A DNA stretch of 64,000 nucleotides from Desulfatibacillum aliphaticivorans DSM 15576. GTDB taxonomy: Bacteria; Desulfobacterota; Desulfobacteria; Desulfobacterales; Desulfatibacillaceae. How positions within the stretch are numbered: position 1 is the stretch's first letter; the number at the start of each line of letters is the position of its first letter. The translations under genes and the position numbers were made by a program. Under the pieces are notes generated by a model. The model saw only the letters and a list, made by a program, of their open reading frames with translations. It made no database searches and was not told where the DNA came from. Location: positions 248,001 through 312,000 of the forward strand of contig NZ_AUCT01000003.1 in NCBI RefSeq assembly GCF_000429905.1, in the 5' to 3' direction. Of the stretch, positions 1 through 8,751 are shown in pieces.

Positions 1-281
1 TGGCGAAAATACCGGCGGTTGAAATAGCCGGCGTAACCGGTCATGAGGCGGCGCATGACATGGGAGATCCCTCCAGGGGGGCTGCGAAAAAGGAAGTGGG
101 CATGGTTATCCATGAAAACCCACGCGTAACAGACCGTTTGGGTTTCAGGCAGGATCAGGGCAAGGCGATCCACAAGGGCGTCCCGGTCCTGGTCGTCGAC
201 GAAAATCGGTTTGCGCTCGATTCCACGGATCATCACATGATGCAATAAACCGGGCGCGTCTAATCGGGATTGGCGAGGCAT
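1..281 (-). CDS. REP-associated tyrosine transposase (RAYT, IS200-like Y1 family), 5' part
   Basis: The minus strand reads open from an ATG at 281 to the left edge, so the first 93 codons are present and the C-terminus is outside the window. The N-terminus MPRQSRLDAPGLLHHVMIRG, the HUH-type metal-binding motif DNHAHFLF (about residues 58-65) and the following helix MRRLMTGYAGYFNRRY match the Y1_Tnp / TnpA-REP family of single-strand DNA transposases. Family members are usually single-copy, do not carry themselves around, and act on REP hairpins. The adjacent spacer (300-800) is full of short palindromic repeats, which fits that association. Whether the gene is intact cannot be judged from here. 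Confidence 0.85.
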   Translation of the reverse strand, partial: MPRQSRLDAPGLLHHVMIRGIERKPIFVDDQDRDALVDRLALILPETQTVCYAWVFMDNHAHFLFRSPPGGISHVMRRLMTGYAGYFNRRYFR

Positions 282-317
282 AATATGTTCCTATTACCTT
301 AAATTATCACCCAGGTC

Positions 318-800
318 ACGTCCCCTAAATCATGAAAGTCAATGATGGAGTTAGTCAAATAATCAAAGACGTCCCCAAAAGTCATTCGTCCCCAAAAGTC
401 ATTTTGACTTTTTGACGGACGTCCCCAAGAGTCCAAAGTCATTTTGACTTTTTGACGGACGTCCCCAAGATTCAGATGCGGGCGAAAACCGAAATTTTAT
501 GTTTCAGGCCCCACTCTGGGGGCTTGCCAACCAGTCCAACCGCCTCAAACATCGTACAAAATCAATGTGCTACAGAGTTTCTTAATTTCTTAAACACGTC
601 CCCTAAAGTCATTTCTTTCTTTAAAACGTCCCCTGAAGTTCTAAAGTCCAAGAGCCCTGTTCACCACGCCCTATGTGCCCAAAGATCAAGTAGTCCTAAG
701 GCCACAAGAAGGAACCCCCATATAATGTGTCCATTTTGTCTTTTTATAAGTGATAGATTATTACTGGCTCGAAAAAAAATTCTTGGGGACGTCCCTTAAT
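318..800. repeat. Repeat cluster with GACGTCCCC motifs and AAAGTCA/TGACTTT palindromes next to the RAYT gene
   Basis: A 36-bp unit occurs as an exact direct repeat at 395-430 and 435-470. It holds the palindrome AAAGTCA-TTT-TGACTTT followed by GACGGACGTCCCCAAGA. Shortened copies of ACGTCCCC(T/A)AAA lie near 318, 369, 387, 595 and 632, and an inverse-facing copy (TTGGGGACGTCCC) near 783. The layout suggests REP-like elements processed by the neighbouring transposase (inference). No convincing gene lies between 282 and 1188: the open frames at 452-799 and 835-1044 are built from repeat sequence or lack a ribosome-binding site and family likeness. Confidence 0.6.
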
Positions 801-1188
801 AAGTCACTAACTTTGGATTAATTTTAAAATTAGCTTGTTATACAGATGTAATTTAGAAAAAAAAGGGTTAGTGAGCGTTTATATTAAGGGAAGGAACGGC
901 CCTACCAAGCCAACCCTCCCCCAACTTTGCCGTATTTTTATTCGAATGTCAAAGAAGCTGGCGATAATCCGCCGTTTGCTGCAATACGAGTACGGGAATG
1001 GAAAAGGGTTCACGCAGGCGAACCCGCACAAAGATTTTTTTTGATTATAGGAACTGCTGATTCATACTATCACAGGCTCCCTGCATCAAGACTTTAGTTT
1101 GGGGGGAAGGCGTGCGCCATACATGATGGAGGGAGAGCGCATGGATTTTGTTTCCTTGGGAACCAGGCGCCTTTTGAACTCAATACCC

Positions 1189-1232
1189 AAAAAAGAGAAA
1201 AGCCCCGTCCCGGCGGCGCCGGAACAGGGCTT
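1189..1232 (-). terminator. Rho-independent terminator for the 1307-3493 gene
   Basis: Read on the minus strand, a GC-rich hairpin (AGCCCTGTTCCGG ... CCGGGACGGGGCT) is followed by TTTTCTCTTTTTT. It lies about 75 bases after the stop codon of the CoA-transferase gene. Confidence 0.75.
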
Positions 1233-1306
1233 GGATGCTTTGTTGCACATTATTCGCGCAGGGGGTCGCCCCCCCGCGCAGTTTCAAAAAAAAATTTCAG
1301 CGGCGG

Positions 1307-3493
1307 CTATTGCAGCTTCACATACCCGGCATTGGACAGGGCGTGCACCACCAGCTTTTGCATGAGTTTTTCCTTAACGCCCTTGGGGGCGTCCAGGTTC
1401 ATGCGTTTGAGATACGGCGTCGCTTCCGGAGGAACGGGCGCCTTGAAATCCTTGATGAGCGCCTTGGAGGCCTTGAATTTATTGGCCGTCATGCCGCCCT
1501 TGAACTTACGCAGGGAGGCGCCCAGGGCCACTTCCTCGTCCGTGAACTCCTTGCCGAAGGGGAAGGGCTTGAAGTAACCCTTGGCCTTGAAGGGCGCCAG
1601 CTTCTTTTCCAGTTGATCGGGATAGTTATTGCGGTATTCATAAGGAATTTCATAATCCATGGGCACTTTCCCGGCTTTTTTGGCTTCGTCCAGCAACTCG
1701 TCCTGGAAGCGGGAGTCGGCGACTTTGATGAGTTCGGTCATCACCACCCAGTCCTGTTTGCTCCGAAGGTCGGCTATGCCGTATTCGGTGACCACAATGT
1801 CCCGTAAGTGGCGCGGTATGGTGGTGTAGCCGTAATTGAACAGAATATTGGACTTGACTTCCTTGGGCGTTTCCTTGGTGCTGCGGAGCATCATGATGAG
1901 CCTTGCGTCGGGCAGGGCGTGGGCCATGGATACGAAGTTATACTGCCCGCCCACCCCGCTGATGACCGTGCCGTTTCGCAGGGCGTCGGAAGCCACGTTG
2001 CCCATGAGGGAGATTTTCATGCCCGCGTTGACGAACCGGGCGTCCTTGCGTTCCAGGCTGCGAAGCACCTCGTCCCCGTAAAGCTGGTTGACCACCTTGA
2101 CGCCGGTCATCTCGAATTTTTTCCGTTCTTCGTCGCTCATGTCCCGGAGAAAGTCGTAAAATCCGTTGGGGCCGATAAAAAAGCTGCCGGTGAGCACCAC
2201 GCCGTTTTTCAGCCTGTCGCCCAGGCAGTTTTCCAGCACGGCGTCCAGGTTGGCGGAATCCCGGAAATCCACCGAGTATTTGCCGGCGCCGTTCACCAGG
2301 TGGTAGTCCTCGTACCTAAGATCATCCTTGAAAATGCCGTAGTTCCGGAGGGATATAAAATCCTGTTCCTTGAGGATCGGGAAGTGTTCGTCCTGCAGCA
2401 AAAGCTCCTTGACGGATTCGGGGGTGAACTCCTCCTGCAGAGCGCCGTCGTTAATCATTCTCATTAACGGGATGTTGTGGTAGACGTTTCTCTTGATGAT
2501 GCCGCCGGTGTATAATTCAATAAACACGTCCACCAGCATTTCCGTGGCGCCGTAAAGGCCCTGGGCGAACTCGTCGCGGCCGCCGATTTTATCAATCAGC
2601 CGGCTGTAGCGGTTGTTGATTCCCAGGTCATCCAGAAGCTGGTTGTAATCGCCGTTATTGTGATGCCGCATGAGCAGGCCGCTGGCGATGGCGTCGCCCA
2701 GGGTTCCGATGCCGATCTGCAGGGTGCCGCCGTCCTTGATCAGGCTGCTCACATGGAGGCCGATCATATAGTCTTTTGTACAGACGGGGGCCTTGGGCGC
2801 GGAGAACAAGGGAAAACAATACTTGGGGCTGTCCAGGATCATGTCAAAATGATGTTCGGGCTCCACCGCGTCGCCGTACATAAAAGGGAGCGTGTCGTTG
2901 ACATGGCCGATATAGATCACTTTTTTGCCCATGCGCTCCGCCTCCAGCTTGGAGGGATATATTTCGTAGGCCAGATCCGAGTTGCAGGAATTGCTGTAAA
3001 CCGTCTCGCCGTCGATTTCGCCTTTGCAGACGCACTGGCAGGCCACCAGGGTGTCGAAGCAATTGGTGATGTCGCGTATGGCGTGGGTGTAATTGGAGCT
3101 GCTATGGTTTTGCTGAGCCATGGGCACATTGTTGTAACTGCCTGCCTTGAAAAAGAATTCCGTGACCACAACGTTTTTGGGCAAGGCGTTCTTTCTCATG
3201 TCCAGCACATAATCAAAATCCGGCACCCCTTTCCAGATCCTCTCCCGCATGGGCTTCACCAGGCGTTTTTCCAGGTCGCTGGACCAGGTGGGTTTTTCCA
3301 GGGCCAGGGCCGTGACAAAGGTCAGTTGGATTTCCGGATCCTCCTTGGCACGCCGGTAAAGTTCGTTGGTCAGATGATAGGATTTTCCCAATGCCAGGGG
3401 CATGGCAAAGTTCACTCTTTTACCCATGATCCGAATAATGTCGTCAGCACACTTCTCCACGTCGTCATAAAAAGTTGGTTGATTGTCCGCCAT
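1307..3493 (-). CDS. Acetyl-CoA hydrolase/transferase family protein, extended (728 aa)
   Basis: This is a family I CoA-transferase/hydrolase, expected to move CoA between acyl-CoA and a carboxylate, or to hydrolyse acyl-CoA, in the cytoplasm. The N-terminal half has the acetyl-CoA hydrolase layout. Glu318 in GATEM is the likely counterpart of the catalytic Glu. The C-terminal half has the typical SGVGGQYNFVSMAHALPDAR and VTEYGIADLRSK segments. At 728 residues it is clearly longer than the usual 430-530, with extra sequence between the two halves and a lysine-rich tail of about 130 residues. The ATG at 3493 has GGAGGAGAAC seven bases upstream. It is monocistronic with its own terminator. The substrate is unknown. 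It is only distantly similar to the 498-aa enzyme at 19806. Confidence 0.85.
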   Translation of the reverse strand: MADNQPTFYDDVEKCADDIIRIMGKRVNFAMPLALGKSYHLTNELYRRAKEDPEIQLTFVTALALEKPTWSSDLEKRLVKPMRERIWKGVPDFDYVLDMRKNALPKNVVVTEFFFKAGSYNNVPMAQQNHSSSNYTHAIRDITNCFDTLVACQCVCKGEIDGETVYSNSCNSDLAYEIYPSKLEAERMGKKVIYIGHVNDTLPFMYGDAVEPEHHFDMILDSPKYCFPLFSAPKAPVCTKDYMIGLHVSSLIKDGGTLQIGIGTLGDAIASGLLMRHHNNGDYNQLLDDLGINNRYSRLIDKIGGRDEFAQGLYGATEMLVDVFIELYTGGIIKRNVYHNIPLMRMINDGALQEEFTPESVKELLLQDEHFPILKEQDFISLRNYGIFKDDLRYEDYHLVNGAGKYSVDFRDSANLDAVLENCLGDRLKNGVVLTGSFFIGPNGFYDFLRDMSDEERKKFEMTGVKVVNQLYGDEVLRSLERKDARFVNAGMKISLMGNVASDALRNGTVISGVGGQYNFVSMAHALPDARLIMMLRSTKETPKEVKSNILFNYGYTTIPRHLRDIVVTEYGIADLRSKQDWVVMTELIKVADSRFQDELLDEAKKAGKVPMDYEIPYEYRNNYPDQLEKKLAPFKAKGYFKPFPFGKEFTDEEVALGASLRKFKGGMTANKFKASKALIKDFKAPVPPEATPYLKRMNLDAPKGVKEKLMQKLVVHALSNAGYVKLQ

Positions 3494-3826
3494 TTAAAAA
3501 GTTCTCCTCCAGGAATTACATTTAAGGCGTCCGCCCTCCCCCCAGGGATATGCATGGACGGGGCGCCTTCCTTGTCCCCCATCGCCTTCTTGGAGACCGC
3601 TCTATGTGCAAAAAGCCCGCCGATTTTCGGGCGCAAAAAAAATCCAGGTTCTCCCCCCCAGAAAAATGGAGTTCCTGAATCCAATTATTTAACCTCATAC
3701 GACACGGTTTCTTCCGAAATGGGCATTAACACATTTCAACATGGTTGCAAACAAAAAATGGATGTGCAACAGTGTTAAACTTTGAATTTTATTGGCCTTA
3801 ACGACTCTTTGGGTTAGAATGAAAGT
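3494..3826. other. Intergenic region between divergent genes
   Basis: About 330 bases between the divergently transcribed CoA-transferase and antiporter genes. It holds the antiporter promoter candidate at its right end and the CoA-transferase ribosome-binding site at its left end. I see no other gene or clear repeat in it. Confidence 0.5.
3792..3820 (+). promoter_or_regulatory. Candidate sigma-70 promoter placing the start site at the ATG of the antiporter gene
   Basis: TTGGCC, a 17-base spacer and TAGAAT end six bases before the ATG at 3827. Transcription would begin at or next to the start codon, and no Shine-Dalgarno sequence is visible, so a leaderless mRNA is possible. Confidence 0.4.
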
Positions 3827-5020
3827 ATGAAAACGACCTTTGTTTTCCTGTTAATTTTGATCCTGGCTTTTGCAGGATACCGCCGAAGTTTCAAAAGTTT
3901 GAAGGCGCCTGTCCTGGCCCAGAATTTCTATTTAACGGGAATAGAATACCTTTTTTTCGGGTTTCTGATCGGGCCTGGCTTTCTCAATATCCTGGATGCG
4001 GAGTCGCAAAAAGGACTGGCGCCTCTGTGCGCCCTGGTTCTGGGATGGGTGGGGCTGCTCTCCGGGTTTCAATTTGAAATCCCCAAACTGCGGCGGGCGC
4101 CCAACAGCCATCTGGGCGCGGCGGCGGTCGCCTGCGGCCTGACCGCCCTTTTGATGATGCTGGGGGCGTGGTTGGTATTGCCCCGGGTGTTGGACCTGCC
4201 CGACGCAGCCTACGTTCTGTCCGGCGTAGCCATTGCCGCGGCGGCCTGCAACACGGCCCAGGTCAGCCTGGCCCTTTCCCCCCTTGCCCGGGCGCCCCGA
4301 AACCGGGCCTTGGTCAACCTGATCCAAGTCATGTCCAGTGCGGACGGCGCCCTGGCCCTGGGCGTGTTTTCCGCGGCTTTTCTCCTCAGACCGGATTCCG
4401 CGGCCCACATGCATTTTGGCTGGCTGGCGCTGAAGGCCGTTGCATGCATCGCCTGCCAGACCCTGCTGTTTTTGCTATTCCTGAACCGCAGACGCAGCCA
4501 GGAGGAGCTGACCGTGGTGCTCATGGGAGGCGTCATCCTGGGCAGCGGCGTGGCTTCCATGCTGGATTTGTCCCCCTTGGTGGTGAACTTCGCCACGGGC
4601 CTGCTGCTGGTGAACATCACCCGGGAAAAGGAAAGGCTTTACGGCATGATCGCCGCCGTGGAAAAGCCGGCCTATCTGGTGTTGCTGATCTTCCTGGGAT
4701 CGGTCTGGCACATGGACTCCTTTTTATACTTCTTCGGCGGACTCATGTACTTTGCATGGCGCATCCTGGCGAAAATCGCGGGCGGAGTCGCCGCAGCCCA
4801 CGGCATCCCGTCCCTTAGGGGCGCGCCTTCGGACCTGGGCCTGGGGCTTTTGGATCACGGCGGCATGGCCATGGCCATTTTGCTGGATTTCTCCATGAGC
4901 TTCCCCCAATCATACGCAATCCCCGTGGTCAGCACGGTTCTTGTGGGGGTTGTGCTGAACGAACTGTTAGGCCCGGCTTTCATCCATTTGATTTTACAAG
5001 GGGGAGGCCGTGAATCCTAA
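3827..5020 (+). CDS. Cation/proton antiporter-like integral membrane protein (CPA2-like), first of a pair
   Basis: A 397-residue, strongly hydrophobic protein with about 11-12 predicted membrane spans. The segment FLIGPGFLNIL matches the early GPxxLG(I/F) motif of CPA2 Na+(K+)/H+ antiporters. An Asp in QVMSSADGALAL sits where the partner gene has the ion-site Asp (VAIDVIVIV). The usual (S/T)PSSV segment is replaced by an Ala-rich AIAAAACNTAQ. It may therefore be a divergent subunit rather than a self-sufficient antiporter. Its last 11 bases overlap the next antiporter gene, so translation is probably coupled. The exchanged ion is unknown. Confidence 0.7.
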   Translation: MKTTFVFLLILILAFAGYRRSFKSLKAPVLAQNFYLTGIEYLFFGFLIGPGFLNILDAESQKGLAPLCALVLGWVGLLSGFQFEIPKLRRAPNSHLGAAAVACGLTALLMMLGAWLVLPRVLDLPDAAYVLSGVAIAAAACNTAQVSLALSPLARAPRNRALVNLIQVMSSADGALALGVFSAAFLLRPDSAAHMHFGWLALKAVACIACQTLLFLLFLNRRRSQEELTVVLMGGVILGSGVASMLDLSPLVVNFATGLLLVNITREKERLYGMIAAVEKPAYLVLLIFLGSVWHMDSFLYFFGGLMYFAWRILAKIAGGVAAAHGIPSLRGAPSDLGLGLLDHGGMAMAILLDFSMSFPQSYAIPVVSTVLVGVVLNELLGPAFIHLILQGGGRES

Positions 5021-6371
5021 TCCCCAGCCAAACGCCAAGCCCCGGTGGCTGCCCATATCCCTGGCCATAGGTATCATGGCCATCCTGGGATTATGGTACG
5101 TAACATACAATCCGGAGGAAAGCTGGCAGGCGTCGGGCGCCATGAATTTCTCCCTGGGATTCCTCATGCTGGCGGGCTACGTGGGCGCGATCATTTTCCA
5201 GGTAATGAAGCTCCCCCGAATCACGGGGTACATCTTCGCCGGCATACTTATCGGCCCTCATGCTTTGGGGATTTTCACCCACGAACGAATAATGGACCTG
5301 CGGCTGGTGGACGACCTGGCCCTGAGCTTCATCGCCCTCACCGCCGGGGGCAGCCTGGAGTTGAAGGAGCTGTCCAAGAGGTTCGTGCATATCGGCCTGA
5401 CCGTGCTTTTCATCGTCCTGATCGTGTTTTGCTCCGTGGCCGCGCTTGTAAGCCTCACCGGCCCCATGTTCTCGTTTACGGCCCAGCTCAGCCCGCGGGA
5501 GATCCTCGCCATGGGCCTGCTGTTAGGCGTGCTGGCCGTGGCGATTTCTCCGTCCTCCGTCATCGCCATCATTGCCGAAACCAAGGCAAAAGGGCCTTTT
5601 ACGGAAACCGCCCTGGGCGTGACCGTAGCCATTGACGTGATTGTAATCGTGCTGTTTACCATCGCCATGGCGGCCGCAAGGGCCCTTTTGATGTCCCAGG
5701 GGGCGGACCCCATGGTTTTTGCCGTACTGGGGGGCGAATTGCTGGTTTCCGTGCTGTTGGGCGCTTTATTGGGATGGGGCCTGGCTTATTACATCAAAAA
5801 AGTGGGGCACGACCTGCCCCTGGTCCTGCTTCTGGCGGCTTTCGGCGTGGCCAGGGTCTCGGCCTTTTTGAGCTGGTACATCCACGAGCACTACAACGCC
5901 TCCGTGCATATGGAGCCTTTGCTTATCTGCATGGCCGCCGGCTTTGTGGTGGCCAATTTTTCCCATTACGGGAATAAATTCGTGGACACCCTGGAGCGAT
6001 TCTCCCTGCCCGTCTACCTTCTGTTTTTCTGCCTGACAGGAGCCTCCCTGGATCTGAACGCCCTGGCCTCCACCTGGCCTCTGGCTTTAGCCATTGCCTT
6101 CATGCGCGCGGGCGGAATCTGGACCGCGACCAATCTCTCCGGCCTCATGACCAAAAGCCCGGCGCCCCATCGCAGACGGGCGTTCATGGCATTCGTCTCC
6201 CAGGCGGGCGTGGCCGTGGGCCTTGCAGGGCTCGCCCAGGCCCAGTTTCCGGAAATCGGCTGCTACCTCCTGACCGTGGTCCTGGCGCTCATCGCCGTCA
6301 ACCAGATCGCCGGACCGGTGCTGCTTAAGTTAGCGCTTAACCAGGTGGGCGAAACACCGGATAAAAAATAA
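5010..6371 (+). CDS. Cation:proton antiporter, CPA2 / Na+/H+ exchanger family
   Basis: A 453-residue inner-membrane antiporter. Visible family motifs are ITGYIFAGILIGPHALGIF (about 70-88), AISPSSVIAIIAE (about 177-189) followed by VAIDVIVIVLF with the likely ion-binding Asp, CLTGASLDLNAL, and the late SQAGVAVGLAGLAQAQFP segment. No TrkA/RCK domain is attached. The start is GTG at 5010, preceded by GGGGGAGG and overlapping the 3' end of the preceding antiporter-like gene. The two genes probably form one transcript and perhaps a heteromeric transporter (inference). The ion specificity, Na+ or K+, cannot be read from the sequence. Confidence 0.85.
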   Translation: MNPNPQPNAKPRWLPISLAIGIMAILGLWYVTYNPEESWQASGAMNFSLGFLMLAGYVGAIIFQVMKLPRITGYIFAGILIGPHALGIFTHERIMDLRLVDDLALSFIALTAGGSLELKELSKRFVHIGLTVLFIVLIVFCSVAALVSLTGPMFSFTAQLSPREILAMGLLLGVLAVAISPSSVIAIIAETKAKGPFTETALGVTVAIDVIVIVLFTIAMAAARALLMSQGADPMVFAVLGGELLVSVLLGALLGWGLAYYIKKVGHDLPLVLLLAAFGVARVSAFLSWYIHEHYNASVHMEPLLICMAAGFVVANFSHYGNKFVDTLERFSLPVYLLFFCLTGASLDLNALASTWPLALAIAFMRAGGIWTATNLSGLMTKSPAPHRRRAFMAFVSQAGVAVGLAGLAQAQFPEIGCYLLTVVLALIAVNQIAGPVLLKLALNQVGETPDKK

Positions 6372-6411
6372 GGCCGCCTTTATGTGAACACAAAATGGTT
6401 CGAGGTCTGCC

Positions 6412-7347
6412 GTGAAAATCAACATCGGATTGATACAGCCGAAGGTCGGGCATTATCAGGTGGACTCCAACCTGGGCATGTACGCCGATCGGCTTATAGA
6501 GCTTAAGCAAGCCGGGGTGCGACTGGCCGTGCTGCCGGAGTTTTTCCCCACGGGAAACACCCTGGAGCCCAGGCTGCTGCAAACAGCCGTTCGAACCGGC
6601 GTCAAAACCGCCCAATGGATGGAAGATCAGGCCGCCGCATTGGATATGGTCATAGCCGGGTCCTATCTGTGTCCGGAAAACGGCCGTGTTTATAACCGGT
6701 TTGCGATTCAGGCGCCGGGCAGGCCCTTAATCCGGCGCAGGAAATCGTTCATCCCCGCCGCGGAAAAGGTGTATTCCCTGGAGGCCGACGATGCGCCCAT
6801 TGTGGAGACGTCCCTGGGTAAAATCGGTTTGATAATGTGCGCGGAGACTTTCGCCCCTAAAATCGTTTGCGCGGATTACTCCGGGTGCGTCCTTATTCTC
6901 ATTGCCTTTGCAATCCCCAATTTGTTCGCCCAAACGCCCGGAATTCGGGACAGGCTGACGAACCTGCCCCGCCTGCTGGCGGAAAAATGGGGAGTCCCCG
7001 TGATCTTGTGCAGCATGGGCGGCCGATTTAGCACCAAGGGCTCCCTGGCTGCGCCCCTGATTTGGCGGGGAAATTACGCCGGGCGTTCCGGCGTTTACCT
7101 GCCGGACGAAAGCAGTATAGGTCCACTCGCCCCCGGCTCTGAGGGAGTGTTGACGGCGGACGTGGATTTATCCCCATCCAAGGGGGCCAATGCCTCCGTG
7201 AAAATTCCCTCCAAACTGCCCGTCTTCATGAGCCTCTACGACCGGGTTTTCGAAGCAGGCGCAAAGGCTATTTACATTAAGCAGAAAGACGCTGGATCCC
7301 CGCTTGCGGGCCATCCTGAAAAAGCGGGACCGCCCTTGCGGGGATGA
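6412..7347 (+). CDS. Carbon-nitrogen hydrolase (nitrilase superfamily)
   Basis: A cytoplasmic amidohydrolase of 311 residues expected to cleave a non-peptide C-N bond. The catalytic triad is visible: Glu43 in LPEFFPTG, Lys111 in RRRKSF, and Cys143 in IMCAETF. The start is GTG at 6412, 40 bases after the antiporter gene, so it may share that transcript. The last 20 or so residues (from about KDAGSPLAG) and the stop codon are encoded by a dispersed intergenic repeat (7288-7353). The native C-terminus has probably been replaced by repeat sequence. The substrate is unknown. Confidence 0.8.
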   Translation: MKINIGLIQPKVGHYQVDSNLGMYADRLIELKQAGVRLAVLPEFFPTGNTLEPRLLQTAVRTGVKTAQWMEDQAAALDMVIAGSYLCPENGRVYNRFAIQAPGRPLIRRRKSFIPAAEKVYSLEADDAPIVETSLGKIGLIMCAETFAPKIVCADYSGCVLILIAFAIPNLFAQTPGIRDRLTNLPRLLAEKWGVPVILCSMGGRFSTKGSLAAPLIWRGNYAGRSGVYLPDESSIGPLAPGSEGVLTADVDLSPSKGANASVKIPSKLPVFMSLYDRVFEAGAKAIYIKQKDAGSPLAGHPEKAGPPLRG

Positions 7348-7353
7348 CGGTCT
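7288..7353. repeat. Dispersed repeat, GACGCTGG(A/G)TCCC...GGATGACG type
   Basis: This copy resembles 24751-24811 and, more distantly, 58615-58703: GACGCTGGxTCCC, a GC-rich centre, CATCCTGAAAA, CGCCCTTGC and GGATGACGxTCT. It overlaps the end of the nitrilase gene and supplies its stop codon. A single TTGTTGGGTTTCGC (7480-7493) downstream matches the end sequence of the element at 11795-12010. Confidence 0.6.
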
Positions 7354-7602
7354 TCTAAGGTAATTGTTTAAGCAAAGGGCGCTTGCAACCTTGATTATGC
7401 ACCCTCATCGAAAAAACGGCTGGGCGCACAGGGACACCTCCAATGGGACAGTTGGATACCGGATGCTAACACCCTTTTTTTGTTGGGTTTCGCAAGCTCT
7501 ACGCCTCGAGCACTGACAACAAGCCCATGCGACCGCCGTCGCAATCCGTCATCCCCGTGCTGGGTTAGAGTTGGGGGAAACGAGTTATCCCCCGCGAATT
7601 TT

Positions 7603-8715
7603 TTATTTGTCCCCGTTTTGGATGGGAATAATCCGACCGATGTCCGGGATGATGAACCGGGACGCGTCGCGGCCTTGTTGGGCGATCTGACGTTTCAGGT
7701 CCAGGGCCGGAAAACCCGGGGGCTCGTCGCTCAGGCGAAAGGTTCCCCATTGGGTGGGGATGAAATACCGGGCGTTGAGTTCGTCAAAGGCCTGAAGCGC
7801 TTCCGTGACATTCATATGCTGATAATGCATGAACCATCGGGGATGGTAGGCTGTCGTGGGAATCAAGGCGTAATCGATGTCCGGGAAGACCTTGCCGTAC
7901 TCCTTGTATCCGGGAAAATATCCGCTGTCGCCGCCCAGATAGACGACCGTATCCCCCTTGATCAGCATGAAACTGGCCCACAAGGAGGCGTTGCGGCCCA
8001 TGCCTGCGCGTATGGACCAGTGCTGGGCCGGCAGGCAGACTAGGCGGAATCCGCCCGGCGCCGCCGTCTCATCCCACCAGTCCATTTCGTGCACATTGGT
8101 TTTGTTCATGCCCTCCACGGTTTCTTTGAGGCCCAGGGGGACGTAAACCAAAGCGTCTTCGGGCAAGGCCTTGACGCTGGCGGAATCCAGGTGATCGTAA
8201 TGATTGTGGGAGATAATCACCCGCACCTTGGGGGCGATGCTTTTCAGCTCGTCCAGGGAGATTCCCGGGGGAGTCTGGCGGGCCGGCAGCAAGGCCCGTT
8301 TGCTGAACATGGGGTCGGTGATCCAGTATACGTCGTCTATGCGGATTAAAAAGGTATTGTGGCCGATCCACATAATGAAGTCGCCCTGTTGAGCCTTGAT
8401 GCGCTCCACGGGATTGGGCAGAACCTGGGGCAGAAAGGATTCCTCTTCCTCCGTGAATTTTTCCTTGGGGGAAAGCCTCCAGCCCATGACGTCCCGGAAT
8501 CTTTTTTCCTTGTACCGGTTCCAGGGGGCGAAAAATCGGCCGTCTTCAAGGTTCGGAAGGTAGAGGGTTTGGGGATCGATGGACTCGTTCAGTTCGGCCC
8601 AGGTTTTTTCGTCAAATTCCGCAGCCTGCTTCATGGCGGATCGCCTCAGAACCAAACCGCAGATCAGCGCCAAAGCCAAAACACACAGGAATACAAAGAG
8701 GATTTTCTTTTTCAT
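7603..8715 (-). CDS. Metallo-beta-lactamase-fold hydrolase, membrane-anchored (NAPE-PLD/UlaG-like)
   Basis: A 370-residue protein with an N-terminal hydrophobic anchor (MKKKILFVFLCVLALALICG) that would place the enzyme in the periplasm. The metal-binding motif SHNHYDHLD, followed by AQHWSIRAG, YLGGDSGYFPGY and TAYHPRWFMHYQHMN, matches the N-acyl-phosphatidylethanolamine phospholipase D / L-ascorbate-6-P lactonase branch of the fold. The ATG at 8715 puts the signal sequence first. A TTG at 8751 in the same frame would add 12 residues of no obvious role. Neither start has a strong ribosome-binding site. It follows the methyltransferase gene closely and is probably cotranscribed. The substrate is unknown and may be a phospholipid or other ester. 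Confidence 0.75.
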   Translation of the reverse strand: MKKKILFVFLCVLALALICGLVLRRSAMKQAAEFDEKTWAELNESIDPQTLYLPNLEDGRFFAPWNRYKEKRFRDVMGWRLSPKEKFTEEEESFLPQVLPNPVERIKAQQGDFIMWIGHNTFLIRIDDVYWITDPMFSKRALLPARQTPPGISLDELKSIAPKVRVIISHNHYDHLDSASVKALPEDALVYVPLGLKETVEGMNKTNVHEMDWWDETAAPGGFRLVCLPAQHWSIRAGMGRNASLWASFMLIKGDTVVYLGGDSGYFPGYKEYGKVFPDIDYALIPTTAYHPRWFMHYQHMNVTEALQAFDELNARYFIPTQWGTFRLSDEPPGFPALDLKRQIAQQGRDASRFIIPDIGRIIPIQNGDK

Positions 8716-8751
8716 GCCGTTACAAATAGGGGAAATTGGGAGATTCCACAA

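Noticed and set aside
452..799. 115-codon open frame in the left repeat region
   Set aside because: Its sequence is made of the ACGTCCCC repeats, it lacks a convincing ribosome-binding site, and it looks like no known protein.
2660..3778. Long plus-strand open frame opposite the CoA-transferase
   Set aside because: It is the reverse-strand shadow of a well-supported enzyme gene and shows no family motifs.
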